From an uncultured Gemmatimonadales bacterium (lineage in GTDB: Bacteria > Gemmatimonadota > Gemmatimonadetes > Gemmatimonadales > GWC2-71-9), in contig CAMYLY010000019.1 in the NCBI GenBank assembly GCA_947259405.1, positions 1-64,000 on the forward strand: a stretch of DNA of 64,000 nucleotides. Reading direction: 5' to 3'. Shown here one piece after another: positions 36,797-46,290 of the stretch; within the stretch, counting starts at the first letter, position 1, and every line of letters starts with the position of its first letter. Made by a program: the position numbers and the translations under genes. The notes beneath the pieces are model-generated. The model was given only the letters and a program-made list of their open reading frames with translations. It did not search any database and was not told the origin of the DNA.

Positions 36797-38168
36797 TGCG
36801 GTCGGCTGCGTCCCAGCCGGACTGGATACAGTCGGGAATCCCTACTCCTTTATAGGACGCCCCCGCGAGTTCTAACCCGACATGGTTGGTGAGCTCTGTC
36901 TCGATCCTTTTCACACGGTCGAGGTGACCGCGCGTGTACTGGGGCAGGCCGTTCGCCCACCGGGCTATGCGAGACAGGAGCGGCTCGCCTTTCGCACCCA
37001 CGGTCTCCGCAACCTCCTGTCGCGCCAGGTCCAGCAGCGCGTCGTCGGGTTGCGACACGATCTCGTCGTGACCGGCGCGGCCAATGAACAGGCGAAGAAG
37101 GACCCGCCCGTCGGGGGCGCGGTGCGTGAACTTGCTCGACGTCCAGCTGCAGGCGACAACGGGGCCGCCCTCCGCGCGGGGATTCACGTATCCCGATCCG
37201 TTGAGCGGACGCGTAACTTGTTTCGCATCATAGGCGAGGGTCACAATGGCGGTCGACACGAAGGGAATGGCTAGGAGAGTGTCACTGAGTGCCTCCGACG
37301 CGCGGCGAAGCAGTTCGCCAGTCACGAATGCGGGTGTAGCGAGAATGACGTTGGGGGCCGCGATAGTCGTGCCGTTGGCCAGGTTGAGGTGAAACCCGTC
37401 TTCTGAGTTCGTGACCGCGTGTACCGGGGTCCCCGTGGTTATCTCGACGTCTGTCATCGTCCTGGTCAGAGCCTCGACAATATCGATGAGCCCTCCCTCA
37501 GGGGTCAGAAATGCGGAGCCTGGTGCGCCCGTAGAGCGCTGCGGACGGCGCGTGAGCATCGTCCGCAAGAGGCTTCCGCTGTCGTGCTCGATCTGACGGA
37601 GTTGGGGGAAGGTGGCGGCAAGGCTCAGTTGCTCACCGTCGCCGGCGTGGATGCCCGCCATAAGTGGCTCCACCAGCCACTCATAGGCTTCGCGGCCGAA
37701 TCGTCGCGTCGTGAACTCGGCGATTGTCTCGTCTGCTCCGTCTTGACGCCGCGGAACGAAGTACTCGAGCCCACACCGAAGCCGGCCGGCGAGTGAGAGC
37801 GTCTTGGTCGTGAGAAGCGGACCGATACGGGATGGTACGAGCCCTGTGAGTCCAGCCGGGAGTTGGTTGAGCGCTGCCCGCCGCTTGATGTAACTCCGTC
37901 GGTTAGTCGGATCAGTTCCGCGGAGCGCCTGCTTCAGTCCAACCTGGCGGCATAGCTCCTTGCCGGCCGGCTTCATCGCGAGGAAGCAGTCGGGCCCGCC
38001 CTCGATAACGAACCCGTCCACCCGTTCGGTAGCGATCTTGCCGCCCAACCGGTGGTCGCGCTCGAGGAGCCGGACGCGGAGTTGCCGGGCGGTGGTGGCC
38101 AGGCGGTGGGCTGCAGCGAGGCCGGTGATCCCGCCGCCGACGATGATCACGTCGTAGTGGTTGGTCAT
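36774..38168 (-). CDS. hemY: Protoporphyrinogen/coproporphyrinogen oxidase
   Basis: YDVIIVGGGITGLAAAHRLATTARQLRVRLLERDHRLGGKIATERVDGFVIEGGPDCFLAMKP and C-terminal YKGVGIPDCIQSGWDAADRII. Confidence 0.9.
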   Translation of the reverse strand: MTNHYDVIIVGGGITGLAAAHRLATTARQLRVRLLERDHRLGGKIATERVDGFVIEGGPDCFLAMKPAGKELCRQVGLKQALRGTDPTNRRSYIKRRAALNQLPAGLTGLVPSRIGPLLTTKTLSLAGRLRCGLEYFVPRRQDGADETIAEFTTRRFGREAYEWLVEPLMAGIHAGDGEQLSLAATFPQLRQIEHDSGSLLRTMLTRRPQRSTGAPGSAFLTPEGGLIDIVEALTRTMTDVEITTGTPVHAVTNSEDGFHLNLANGTTIAAPNVILATPAFVTGELLRRASEALSDTLLAIPFVSTAIVTLAYDAKQVTRPLNGSGYVNPRAEGGPVVACSWTSSKFTHRAPDGRVLLRLFIGRAGHDEIVSQPDDALLDLARQEVAETVGAKGEPLLSRIARWANGLPQYTRGHLDRVKRIETELTNHVGLELAGASYKGVGIPDCIQSGWDAADRIISRSKA

Positions 38169-38275
38169 GGGACGCGAAATCTACCGACTCACCCGACCGA
38201 ATTGCGACGGTCCGAGGTGGTGTTCCTCTGCTGTCCCGAGCACCATACTTTGCGTGTCCCTCATTCGGAGATGGT

Positions 38276-40072
38276 GTGATGCGTGCTTTGATCCTCGGCC
38301 TGTGCGCATTGGGCGTCACGGCCTGCGCGCCTCCCGGTACCGCAGATCTCATCCTGGTGAACGGCAACGTCTACACGATGGACGATGCACAACCGCGGGC
38401 CGAGGCGGTCGCCATCGATGGCGAGTGGATCGTTGCGGTCGGCTCGAACGCGGAGGTGCGGCGTCACGCGGGTCCGGACGCGCGCATCATCGATCTTGGC
38501 GGCACCCACGTCTTTCCGGGATTCAATGACGGGCATGTACACGTGCAATCCACGGGAGGGCTGTTGACCGGCGTGAATCTCCTCGATGTACACGAGGCGG
38601 GGCCGTTCGCCGAGCGCGTCAAAGGTGCGACGACGAGGTTGCCGACAGGGAGTTGGATTATGCGCGGGGATTGGGGCGCGTACGAGCAGTGGGAGGCGGG
38701 GTCGGCAGGTGGACAGGCAGACAGGCGGACAGGCGGGCGGTTTACGCCGCATCGGGACCTCATTGACAGTGTTACATCTGAGCACCCCGTGTTTGTGCGG
38801 AGTTTCGATGGTGCGATGTATCTCGCGAACTCGGCCGCACTCGAGGCGGCCGGTGTTGACGAGAATACCCGCGTACCGAGCGGTGGTGTGATCGAAAGAG
38901 ACGCGAACGGGCGTCTGACAGGGATTCTGCGTGGACCGGCGACGCGCCTGGTGTCGCGTGCGATCCCGCCGATCCCATTCGATCAGAGGCTCACGATGGT
39001 TCGCGCGGTGATGCAGGAAGCGCGCGAGGGTGGCATCACGACGATTCAGGACATTACCTCTTCCCAGCAGCTCCAGGCGTACCGTGAGTTGCAGCGACGC
39101 GGCGAGTTGACCGTGCGTTTCATGATTCGGCCGTCGCTCGACAACGTGACGCATACAGCTGGGCTCGGCATCACGCAGGGGCTTGGCGACGACTGGCTCA
39201 AGTTCATCGGCTACAAGGCGTGGGTGGACGGAATCATGGGCAGTTCCGGAGCCATGTTCTTCCGCGACTACGACCACGATCCCGGTAACCGGGGATACGT
39301 GAGGCAGATCATGCTGCCGGAGGCCCAACCTGGCGCCGGGATGTCGATGACGGAGAGTCAGAAGTACACGGATTTCGGCGTGGGCAACCTCGAGCGCCTC
39401 TTACACGAATCTGTTGCCACCGGCCTCACGCCGCACGTCCATGCCATCGGTGACAAAGGCGTCCGCATCATCCTCGACATCTTCGATCGCGTGTTGAACG
39501 AACATGACCTTGTCGATGCCGACCACCGGTGGCGGGTCATTCACGCGCAGGTGTTACATCCGGATGACTTCCCGCGATTCGGTGAGCTCAACCTCGTCGC
39601 CGAGGTGAATCCGTATCACATCTCAGACGACATGCGATGGATGGAGGAACGCATCGGCGCTGAGCGGTCCAGAGGCGCGTACGCGTTCCGCGATCTGAAG
39701 GAAGCCGGTGCAGTGCTCGTGTTTGGCAGTGACAGTCCGGGTACCAACGCGGCGCGGTATTTCTTGAGCCCGATCTATGGGTTGTATGCAGCTGTGTCCC
39801 GTCAGACGCTGACGGGGGAGCCGGCCGAGGGATGGTTCCCCGAGCAACGCCTGACCATCGAGGAAGCGATCGAGGCGTACACCAAGAGTCCGGCGTGGGC
39901 GTCGTTCGAAGAGGATATCAAGGGCACGCTCACCGCAGGGAAGCTCGCGGACATCGCGGTCTTTGACACGGATCTCATGGAAGTGGGCGCCAGCGATCCC
40001 GGCAGACTGCTCGATGCCAAGGTGCAATACACGATCGTGGGCGGTCAGATCGTGTACGAGGCCAGCCGATAG
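38276..40072 (+). CDS. Amidohydrolase family 3 (YtcJ-like) putative lipoprotein
   Basis: Lipobox-like LGVTACAPP; ADLILVNGNVYTMDDAQPRAEAVAIDGEWIVAVGS; FPGFNDGHVHVQSTG; HAIGDKGVRIILDIFD; FGSDSPGTNAARYFL. Confidence 0.88.
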   Translation: MMRALILGLCALGVTACAPPGTADLILVNGNVYTMDDAQPRAEAVAIDGEWIVAVGSNAEVRRHAGPDARIIDLGGTHVFPGFNDGHVHVQSTGGLLTGVNLLDVHEAGPFAERVKGATTRLPTGSWIMRGDWGAYEQWEAGSAGGQADRRTGGRFTPHRDLIDSVTSEHPVFVRSFDGAMYLANSAALEAAGVDENTRVPSGGVIERDANGRLTGILRGPATRLVSRAIPPIPFDQRLTMVRAVMQEAREGGITTIQDITSSQQLQAYRELQRRGELTVRFMIRPSLDNVTHTAGLGITQGLGDDWLKFIGYKAWVDGIMGSSGAMFFRDYDHDPGNRGYVRQIMLPEAQPGAGMSMTESQKYTDFGVGNLERLLHESVATGLTPHVHAIGDKGVRIILDIFDRVLNEHDLVDADHRWRVIHAQVLHPDDFPRFGELNLVAEVNPYHISDDMRWMEERIGAERSRGAYAFRDLKEAGAVLVFGSDSPGTNAARYFLSPIYGLYAAVSRQTLTGEPAEGWFPEQRLTIEEAIEAYTKSPAWASFEEDIKGTLTAGKLADIAVFDTDLMEVGASDPGRLLDAKVQYTIVGGQIVYEASR

Positions 40073-40102
40073 CCCGAGAATGGAAATGGGAGCATTAGAT
40101 TA

Positions 40103-40131
40103 GGGCGGCAGAATCCCTGCCGCCCTTTTTT
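40103..40131 (+). terminator. Rho-independent terminator
   Basis: GGGCGGCAG-aatcc-CTGCCGCCC followed by TTTTTT. Confidence 0.93.
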
Positions 40132-40132
40132 C

Positions 40133-43100
40133 GTGAGGAACGACCTGACGACGGCTGCGGAAGTTCGGGCCCCATCCCACGACTCCACGCGCACCTTGCA
40201 GGTCGGCGTGTACACGGCATTCACCGTGTCTGGCGCCGCCGGACTGATCTACGAGTCCGTCTGGTCCCGGTATCTCGGCTTGCTCGTCGGGCACGCGGCG
40301 TACGCGCAGATCCTCGTTCTCGGTATCTACCTCGCTGGACTCGCGCTTGGTGCTGCCATTGCGGCCCAACGCACCGATCGCATCGCCGATCCCCTGCGAG
40401 CATACGGGCTCGTCGAGCTCGCTGTTGGGGTGCTGGGGATCCTGTTCCACGCGGTCTTCTTGGGTGTGTCCACGCTCATGTACGACGGCGTGCTCCCACA
40501 GATCGCGTCGACCCCGATGCGCACGGTCACGCTCTGGCTCGTTGCGGCAGTGCTCATTCTCCCACAGGCGATTCTGTTGGGCACCACGTTTCCGCTGATG
40601 GCCGCCGGCGTCCTGCGGCGCCTGCCGCAACAGCCGGGCGGCGTGCTGTCCCGGTTGTATTTCACCAACAGCATCGGTGCGGCCGGCGGTGTGTTGCTCG
40701 CCGGGTTTGCGCTGCTGGCGTGGGTGGGCCTCCCGGGTAGTGTGCAGACTGCCGGTGCGCTGAACCTCCTGGTTGGACTTACCGCACTGTGGCTCGCGCG
40801 CGCATTCCCGGTTGGTGAAGTGACGACCAAACCAGCGCCGGCGGCCGTGGACGCGCCGTCGCCGTCGCAACTACCCAGGCTCCTGCTTGCGGCGGCATTC
40901 GGGACCGCGGTTGCCTCGTTCATCTACGAAATCGGCTGGCTTCGTATGCTCGGGCTGGTGCTCGGCGGGGCCACCCACTCGTTCGAGATCATGCTGTCGG
41001 CGTTCATTCTGGGATTGGCACTCGGGGCCTTTTGGGTCCGCCGCCGGAGTGATCGGTGGACGCGTCCGCTGTTTGCCCTCGGGATCGTACAGTGGGTGAT
41101 GGGGTTCGCCGCACTCGCCACGCTCCCGTTATATGCGCAGATGTTTGACCTCACCGCCTTGCTCCTCGACGTGCTACCGCGATCCGAGTCGGGGTACGTG
41201 TGGTTCAGCCTCTCCAAGTACGGCGTGAGTCTGCTCATCATGTTGCCGTCGACCTTCTGCGCCGGCATGACGTTGCCGCTCATCACGCGCACGTTGCTGG
41301 TGACCGGCTTCGGCGAAAAGGCCGTGGGTGAGGTCTACGCCGTCAATACACTCGGCGCCATTACCGGCGCCGGGGTGGCCGGGCTGATCCTGCTGCCGGT
41401 GTTGGGGCTCGAGCGGATGATGGTGATTGGTGCCGGCATTGACATGTTCATCGGCGTCGCGCTGTTTGCAGCAGCCGTGCAGTCCGAGACGGTCCGCCGC
41501 CCTGCGTTGGCCGGGGCGTCTGCCGTCACCCTCGTCGTGCTGTTGCTTGTCTCCATCTTCGGGCGCATCGACCAGCGACTCTTGGCGAGTGGTGTGTTCC
41601 GATTCGGTGACATCGAAGAAGCACGTCGAGCGGAGGTCACGTTCTACGAGGACGGCCGCACGGCAACGATCTCCGTCGCCAAACGCGGCAACCTCTTCAG
41701 TATCGCAACCAATGGCAAAGCGGATGGCTCGCTACCAACGAGTTGGCTCGAGGCGTGCACGCAAGAGACTCCACGCGGCGTACTGCGTATCGATGCCGGC
41801 ACGCAGATCCTCGCACCACTGATTGCGCTTGCCCATGCCAGCGACCCCTCGAACGTCGTGGTGGTCGGGCATGGTACGGGGATTTCCTCACACGTGTTGC
41901 TGGGTCATCCGAATGCGCCCGATGTGATCACGGTTGAAATAGAACCAGAGATGATCCGCGGTTCCGCAGCGTTCTATCCGTACAATGCGCGCGTCTTCGA
42001 CGATCGCAGGTCGCGGTTTGCCATCGAGGACGCGCGCACATTCTTCTCCGCGACCGATGAACGGTTCGATGTCATTCTGTCGGAACCGTCCAATCCGTGG
42101 GTGAGCGGGGTATCGCACCTGTTCACGGTCGAGTTCTATCGACACGTGATCCGATCGTTGACGGACGACGGTGTCTTCGTGCAATGGATGCAGCTGTACG
42201 AGATCAACGATGACCTGGTGTTGACGGTACTCGCAGCCCTGCACCAGGTGTTCCCGTCGTATACGCTCTTCCAGACGAGTTCAGCAGACCTCCTCATCGT
42301 GGCTTCGACTTCCGAGCTTCGAGATCCGGATTGGGAACTTGTGCATGCACCAGCCTATGCCGTCGACCTGTGCCGCGTGCGGCCACTCATGCCCATCGAC
42401 ATGGAAGTCATGCGCGTAGCCGATCGTCGTGCGTTCGAAGCCTTGTTCGAGGCTCCGGATGCGGTCAATTCGGATTTCCATCCGGTGTTGGATCTGGGTG
42501 CGGAGCGTGCACGGTTCGCGAGCCGAGGCGCGGCGGGATTCCGCGCACTTGGCTCGGTGCGGTTCAGCGTACCTGCGATGCTGAGCGGACGCGCTCTCGA
42601 TGTTCCCGCGAGCGTGACGCAGTCGGTCACTGACGTGCCGAGAGCGGTGGCGCTGGCGCAATCGTCCGGGATACGAGCCGCGGCCCGGTGGTGGACGCCC
42701 GAAGGACTGGAGGATGGAACCGACGGTCAGCCGAGCACCGTACTCCAGACCGGGCTCGCCGCAAGTGGCGACTTTGCCGGAATCGTTGCGCGTGATGCAG
42801 TGTGGCGTACGAAACTCCAAAGTGGATCGCCACCGCCGGATTGGCAGGATTGGGTGGAGGAGTTTCAGATCATCGAGAAGGAACGCTCGGCGGGATCGAA
42901 TGGGCATGTCGAGGAGGGGTTCTTCCAGGTGGTCGAGGCCTATCTCGGGCTCCATGATCCACCGGCCATGGTCAGTCACGTGGTGCAGTACCATCGAGCC
43001 CTGGCGGCCCTGGACTTTGCCGCCATCGCAAGCCGCGCTGATTCCGTGCTGGAGGTCGATGACCATGCCGACTGGATTCAGCCGACGCTGTTGCTGGAAA

Positions 43101-43240
43101 CAGCGGTCGCCGCGCACTGGATGCTGGGAGACCAGGGCGGTGCCCGACGCGTCTGGGAAAGACTGTCACCGTCATATGACCGAGCCCCTACCGATGTGCG
43201 GCGCAGGATCGTGCAGGCGTTGGCGGGGGGAACTCGATAG
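40133..43240 (+). CDS. Membrane-fused spermidine synthase-like protein
   Basis: N-terminal membrane half (GAAGLIYESVWSRYLGLLVGHAAYAQILVLGIYLAGLALGA), then SAM-binding spermidine-synthase fold (VVVVGHGTGISSHVLLGHPNAPDVITVEIEPEMIRGS; VILSEPSNPWVSGVSHLFTVEFYRHV). GTG start uncertain. Confidence 0.85.
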   Translation: MRNDLTTAAEVRAPSHDSTRTLQVGVYTAFTVSGAAGLIYESVWSRYLGLLVGHAAYAQILVLGIYLAGLALGAAIAAQRTDRIADPLRAYGLVELAVGVLGILFHAVFLGVSTLMYDGVLPQIASTPMRTVTLWLVAAVLILPQAILLGTTFPLMAAGVLRRLPQQPGGVLSRLYFTNSIGAAGGVLLAGFALLAWVGLPGSVQTAGALNLLVGLTALWLARAFPVGEVTTKPAPAAVDAPSPSQLPRLLLAAAFGTAVASFIYEIGWLRMLGLVLGGATHSFEIMLSAFILGLALGAFWVRRRSDRWTRPLFALGIVQWVMGFAALATLPLYAQMFDLTALLLDVLPRSESGYVWFSLSKYGVSLLIMLPSTFCAGMTLPLITRTLLVTGFGEKAVGEVYAVNTLGAITGAGVAGLILLPVLGLERMMVIGAGIDMFIGVALFAAAVQSETVRRPALAGASAVTLVVLLLVSIFGRIDQRLLASGVFRFGDIEEARRAEVTFYEDGRTATISVAKRGNLFSIATNGKADGSLPTSWLEACTQETPRGVLRIDAGTQILAPLIALAHASDPSNVVVVGHGTGISSHVLLGHPNAPDVITVEIEPEMIRGSAAFYPYNARVFDDRRSRFAIEDARTFFSATDERFDVILSEPSNPWVSGVSHLFTVEFYRHVIRSLTDDGVFVQWMQLYEINDDLVLTVLAALHQVFPSYTLFQTSSADLLIVASTSELRDPDWELVHAPAYAVDLCRVRPLMPIDMEVMRVADRRAFEALFEAPDAVNSDFHPVLDLGAERARFASRGAAGFRALGSVRFSVPAMLSGRALDVPASVTQSVTDVPRAVALAQSSGIRAAARWWTPEGLEDGTDGQPSTVLQTGLAASGDFAGIVARDAVWRTKLQSGSPPPDWQDWVEEFQIIEKERSAGSNGHVEEGFFQVVEAYLGLHDPPAMVSHVVQYHRALAALDFAAIASRADSVLEVDDHADWIQPTLLLETAVAAHWMLGDQGGARRVWERLSPSYDRAPTDVRRRIVQALAGGTR

Positions 43241-43266
43241 ACGACAACGCGTGATTCGGATCATGC

Positions 43267-43371
43267 GTGCAGTATTCTGCACTCTATCGGTGCAAAATGC
43301 TGCACTAACCGATCTTTCGAGATCATTAAGTCATTGCAATATTGTGACTTAGGATTGGCACAGGATGTGTT
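43267..43371 (+). promoter_or_regulatory. Dyad-rich upstream region of the pseudopilin operon with weak sigma54-like element
   Basis: GTGCA-N6-TGCAC twice (43267-43282, 43290-43305), GATCT-ttcg-AGATC (43311-43324), TAAGTCA-N11-TGACTTA (43327-43351), then TTGGCACAGGATGTGTT (43355-43371). Confidence 0.5.
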
Positions 43372-43403
43372 AGTAAGAAAGCGTGACGAAAGGTGAAACT
43401 GAC

Positions 43404-43853
43404 ATGAATCGACGCAGCCTACAGGGGTTCACCCTGATAGAAATCGTGATCGTCGTGGTGCTCATGGGCGCCATTCTGGCGATCGCCCTGCCTCGCGTGG
43501 CAGACACGTTCCGCAAGCAGCGGGTGCAGAACGCGGCCGCCGCTGTCGAGAACATCTACGTCAAGGCGCGCACCATCGCCATGCAGCGCAGCAGCTATAC
43601 GCGGATCGCCGGTTTGCAGAGCGGTGTCTTGACGATCTTCACGCTCAACCCGGTCACGGGCGCGTGGGAGTTCTCCGGTAACACCGAAGATGTCGGAGCG
43701 CGCTACGGGGTTTCCATCAACTCGGCCCCGTACGACCAGATCTGGGTGAATCATCTCGGTCTGGGATACTACGCGGAAGACACCGTCACGATTTCGTCTG
43801 GTTCGGACACGGTATCACTCAAGATCTCGAAATACGGAAGGATTACACGGTGA
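43404..43853 (+). CDS. Type IV/type II pseudopilin (GspH/FimT-like)
   Basis: Prepilin motif GFTLIEIVIVVVLMGAILAIALPRVAD. Confidence 0.88.
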   Translation: MNRRSLQGFTLIEIVIVVVLMGAILAIALPRVADTFRKQRVQNAAAAVENIYVKARTIAMQRSSYTRIAGLQSGVLTIFTLNPVTGAWEFSGNTEDVGARYGVSINSAPYDQIWVNHLGLGYYAEDTVTISSGSDTVSLKISKYGRITR

Positions 43854-44203
43854 ATAACAAAGGATTCACGGTCGTCGAGGTCATGGTGGCTATCCTCGTG
43901 CTGACGATCGGCCTCCTGGCCATGGCGTCGACCTCGGCTCTGGTGACTCGGATGATCGGGCAGTCGAAGCGGTTTGAGGCCGCTGCCGAGCTGGCATCCG
44001 AGCGCATCGAAATCATCAAGGCGGACACGACCTGCCCCAACCTGGGGTCTGGGAGCATGACGAGCGGCCCGAACACGGTGGCCTGGAACATCACGGCGTT
44101 TGGCCGTGGCGAGCGGATTCAGGTCATCGTGAGCTGGCCCCTGAGTGCGGGGAATGTCCGCGCCGACACCTTCAACACGGTCTACTCATGTCATACGAAA
44201 TAG
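43850..44203 (+). CDS. PilV-like minor pseudopilin
   Basis: GFTVVEVMVAILVLTIGLLAMASTSALVTRM prepilin N-terminus; 4-nt overlap with previous gene. Confidence 0.85.
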   Translation: MNNKGFTVVEVMVAILVLTIGLLAMASTSALVTRMIGQSKRFEAAAELASERIEIIKADTTCPNLGSGSMTSGPNTVAWNITAFGRGERIQVIVSWPLSAGNVRADTFNTVYSCHTK

Positions 44204-45060
44204 AACGCAGGGGCTTTACGCTCATCGAGCTCGTGGTGTCGCTGGTCCTGTTCGGCATTGCGACTGGCGCCATTTACTCGGTGCTCCGCAACAACCAGCT
44301 CGCCTACCAGCGTCAGATCGCGCAGGTGGACATGAACAACACGGTTCGCACCACGCTGCACGTGCTGCGGAACGACCTACTCGAGCTTGATGCCGGCGAC
44401 CCGCTGGGCAGCGACATCGTGGCCATGGGGCCCGACTCATTGGTGTACCGAGCCACGCGCTCCATGTGGTTCATCTGCCAGCCACCCGCGGTCAATTCGA
44501 TAACGGTGTTTTATGCGGACAGCCTGCGGTTCCCCCGGTTCGGCTGGTCTCTCAGCTCTGCAACGGACTCCCTGTTCATTTACGCGGAGAACGATGAGAG
44601 CACGGTAAGTGACGACCAGTGGATTCGCGCGAGAATCAACGGCGCGGCGACGTTTGGAAACGGGTGTCCGGGGGCGCAGGCCAGCTACACCATTCCTTTA
44701 ACGGGTGGCTTGTTGGGTGGCGTGATGGACGGCGCGCCCGTTCGCAGCACGCAGATGTGGAAGCTCAAGACCTATGCAGATGCCCGAGGCGATTGGTGGT
44801 TGGGCGCCCAGCAGCTGTACAACGCAGGGTCGACGAGTGCTCTGCAGCCTGTCGTTGGGCCCATCAATGGCGCGACAGGCTTGTCGATCGTCTACTACGA
44901 CGTGGACGGTGCGACCACGACCACGCCGGCGGAGGTTGCCCGAGTGGCGATTTCCGTCACGGGCCGCAGTGACGGCCGAGTGGTCACCTTGTCAGGCCTG
45001 GGGTATGCGACCGAGGCCCTCTCGACCGGGGTCAAACTCCGAAACAACCCGATCAACTGA
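44188..45060 (+). CDS. PilW-like minor pseudopilin
   Basis: GFTLIELVVSLVLFGIATGAIYSVLRNNQ prepilin N-terminus. Confidence 0.85.
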   Translation: MSYEIERRGFTLIELVVSLVLFGIATGAIYSVLRNNQLAYQRQIAQVDMNNTVRTTLHVLRNDLLELDAGDPLGSDIVAMGPDSLVYRATRSMWFICQPPAVNSITVFYADSLRFPRFGWSLSSATDSLFIYAENDESTVSDDQWIRARINGAATFGNGCPGAQASYTIPLTGGLLGGVMDGAPVRSTQMWKLKTYADARGDWWLGAQQLYNAGSTSALQPVVGPINGATGLSIVYYDVDGATTTTPAEVARVAISVTGRSDGRVVTLSGLGYATEALSTGVKLRNNPIN

Positions 45061-45080
45061 GGGTCGGCTGAGGAAGGAAT

Positions 45081-46223
45081 ATGGTTATGCGAATCGATAA
45101 TGAACGTGGGTTTGCACTGGTGGTTGCGATTTTCGCGCTCGTCGTCGTGGGTGCGCTAGTCGCCGGTGCGTTCTTTGTGGGCATGCAGGAGCAGCGCCTA
45201 GGGCGGAACGCCATCATGAATCAGCAGGCCTTTCAGGCGGCGGAAACCGGCATCGAGGCCGAGCTGGCCGAATGGAATGCCGTCGTCTACAACGCGATGG
45301 CGCCGGGGGACGTGACGCCATTTGGCAGGTGGCTCCCGGACTCGAGCGGCTGGTATCGGGGTCGCGTACGGCGCATGAACGACATGGTGTTCTTCATCGA
45401 GGCCGAGGGCTTCAGTCGCGACAGCGCGTCACGGGCGCATCTGGGCATGTTGACCAGGCTGCGTCCGCTCGAGATCGAAGTCCTCAGTGCGCTCCAGACG
45501 CAGGGAGACGTCGTGGTAACCGGTAACGCGACTATTACGGGTGCGAACGCCGACCCACCGGGATGGCTTGGATGTCCAGCAGCACCCGATGACACGTTGC
45601 CTGGTATCATGACCAACGACACGTCCGCGATCAAGGTCGTCCTCAGCGGCAAGGGGACGGCGGACGTCGAAGGAGATCCGCAGTGGGATGAGGATCCGTC
45701 GATCAATGACTCCTCGCTGACCAACTTCGGGGACTACGATTTCAACGATCTACGCCAGATCGCGAGCCTCGTGTTTGTCGGCAACCAGAACTTCGCCAAC
45801 AGTCTTGCGCCAACGCTGGCCGGCGCTGCCTGTGCGACGGGTAACAACCGCAATTGGGGCGAACCGGAAACTACAGTACCAGCCTGCCAGGGGTACTACC
45901 CCATTATCTACATCGACGGTGACGCCACGATCAATGGCGACCGGGGCCAAGGCGTGCTCATCGTCGATGGGAGTCTGGATATTCAGGGCGGCTTCCGCTT
46001 TGCCGGACCGGTGCTCGTCAGAGAAGATCTCAGCTTCCAGGGATCACCGGGGCAGACCCCACGGATCGACGGTGGTGTGATTGCCGCGAATGTGACCACG
46101 GGAAAAAACGCCTTTGCCGGTAACGCCAGCATCGGGTACTCGTTCTGCGCGATCGAGAAGGCATTGGCCGGCGGGTCGGTCGTGAAGCCGATGCGCGAGC
46201 GGAGTTGGGTCAACCTGTACTAG
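45081..46223 (+). CDS. PilX-like pilus assembly protein
   Basis: GFALVVAIFALVVVGALVAGAFFVGMQEQRLGRNAIMNQQAFQAAETGIEAEL, PilX-type N-terminus; beta-helix-like C-terminal region. Confidence 0.75.
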   Translation: MVMRIDNERGFALVVAIFALVVVGALVAGAFFVGMQEQRLGRNAIMNQQAFQAAETGIEAELAEWNAVVYNAMAPGDVTPFGRWLPDSSGWYRGRVRRMNDMVFFIEAEGFSRDSASRAHLGMLTRLRPLEIEVLSALQTQGDVVVTGNATITGANADPPGWLGCPAAPDDTLPGIMTNDTSAIKVVLSGKGTADVEGDPQWDEDPSINDSSLTNFGDYDFNDLRQIASLVFVGNQNFANSLAPTLAGAACATGNNRNWGEPETTVPACQGYYPIIYIDGDATINGDRGQGVLIVDGSLDIQGGFRFAGPVLVREDLSFQGSPGQTPRIDGGVIAANVTTGKNAFAGNASIGYSFCAIEKALAGGSVVKPMRERSWVNLY

Positions 46224-46257
46224 GGTTGGTTCAACCATGGCGCCGCTGCGCGCCAGG

Positions 46258-46290
46258 CGGGGGCGTGGACGGGATCCACGCCCCCGTTTT
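46258..46290. terminator. Rho-independent-type terminator between convergent genes
   Basis: CGGGGGCGTGGA-cggga-TCCACGCCCCCG-TTTT, perfect 12-bp stem. Confidence 0.88.

Noticed and set aside
43355-43371. Confident sigma54 promoter call
   Set aside because: -24 TGGCAC is good but -12 is GT rather than GC; kept only as part of a low-confidence regulatory region.
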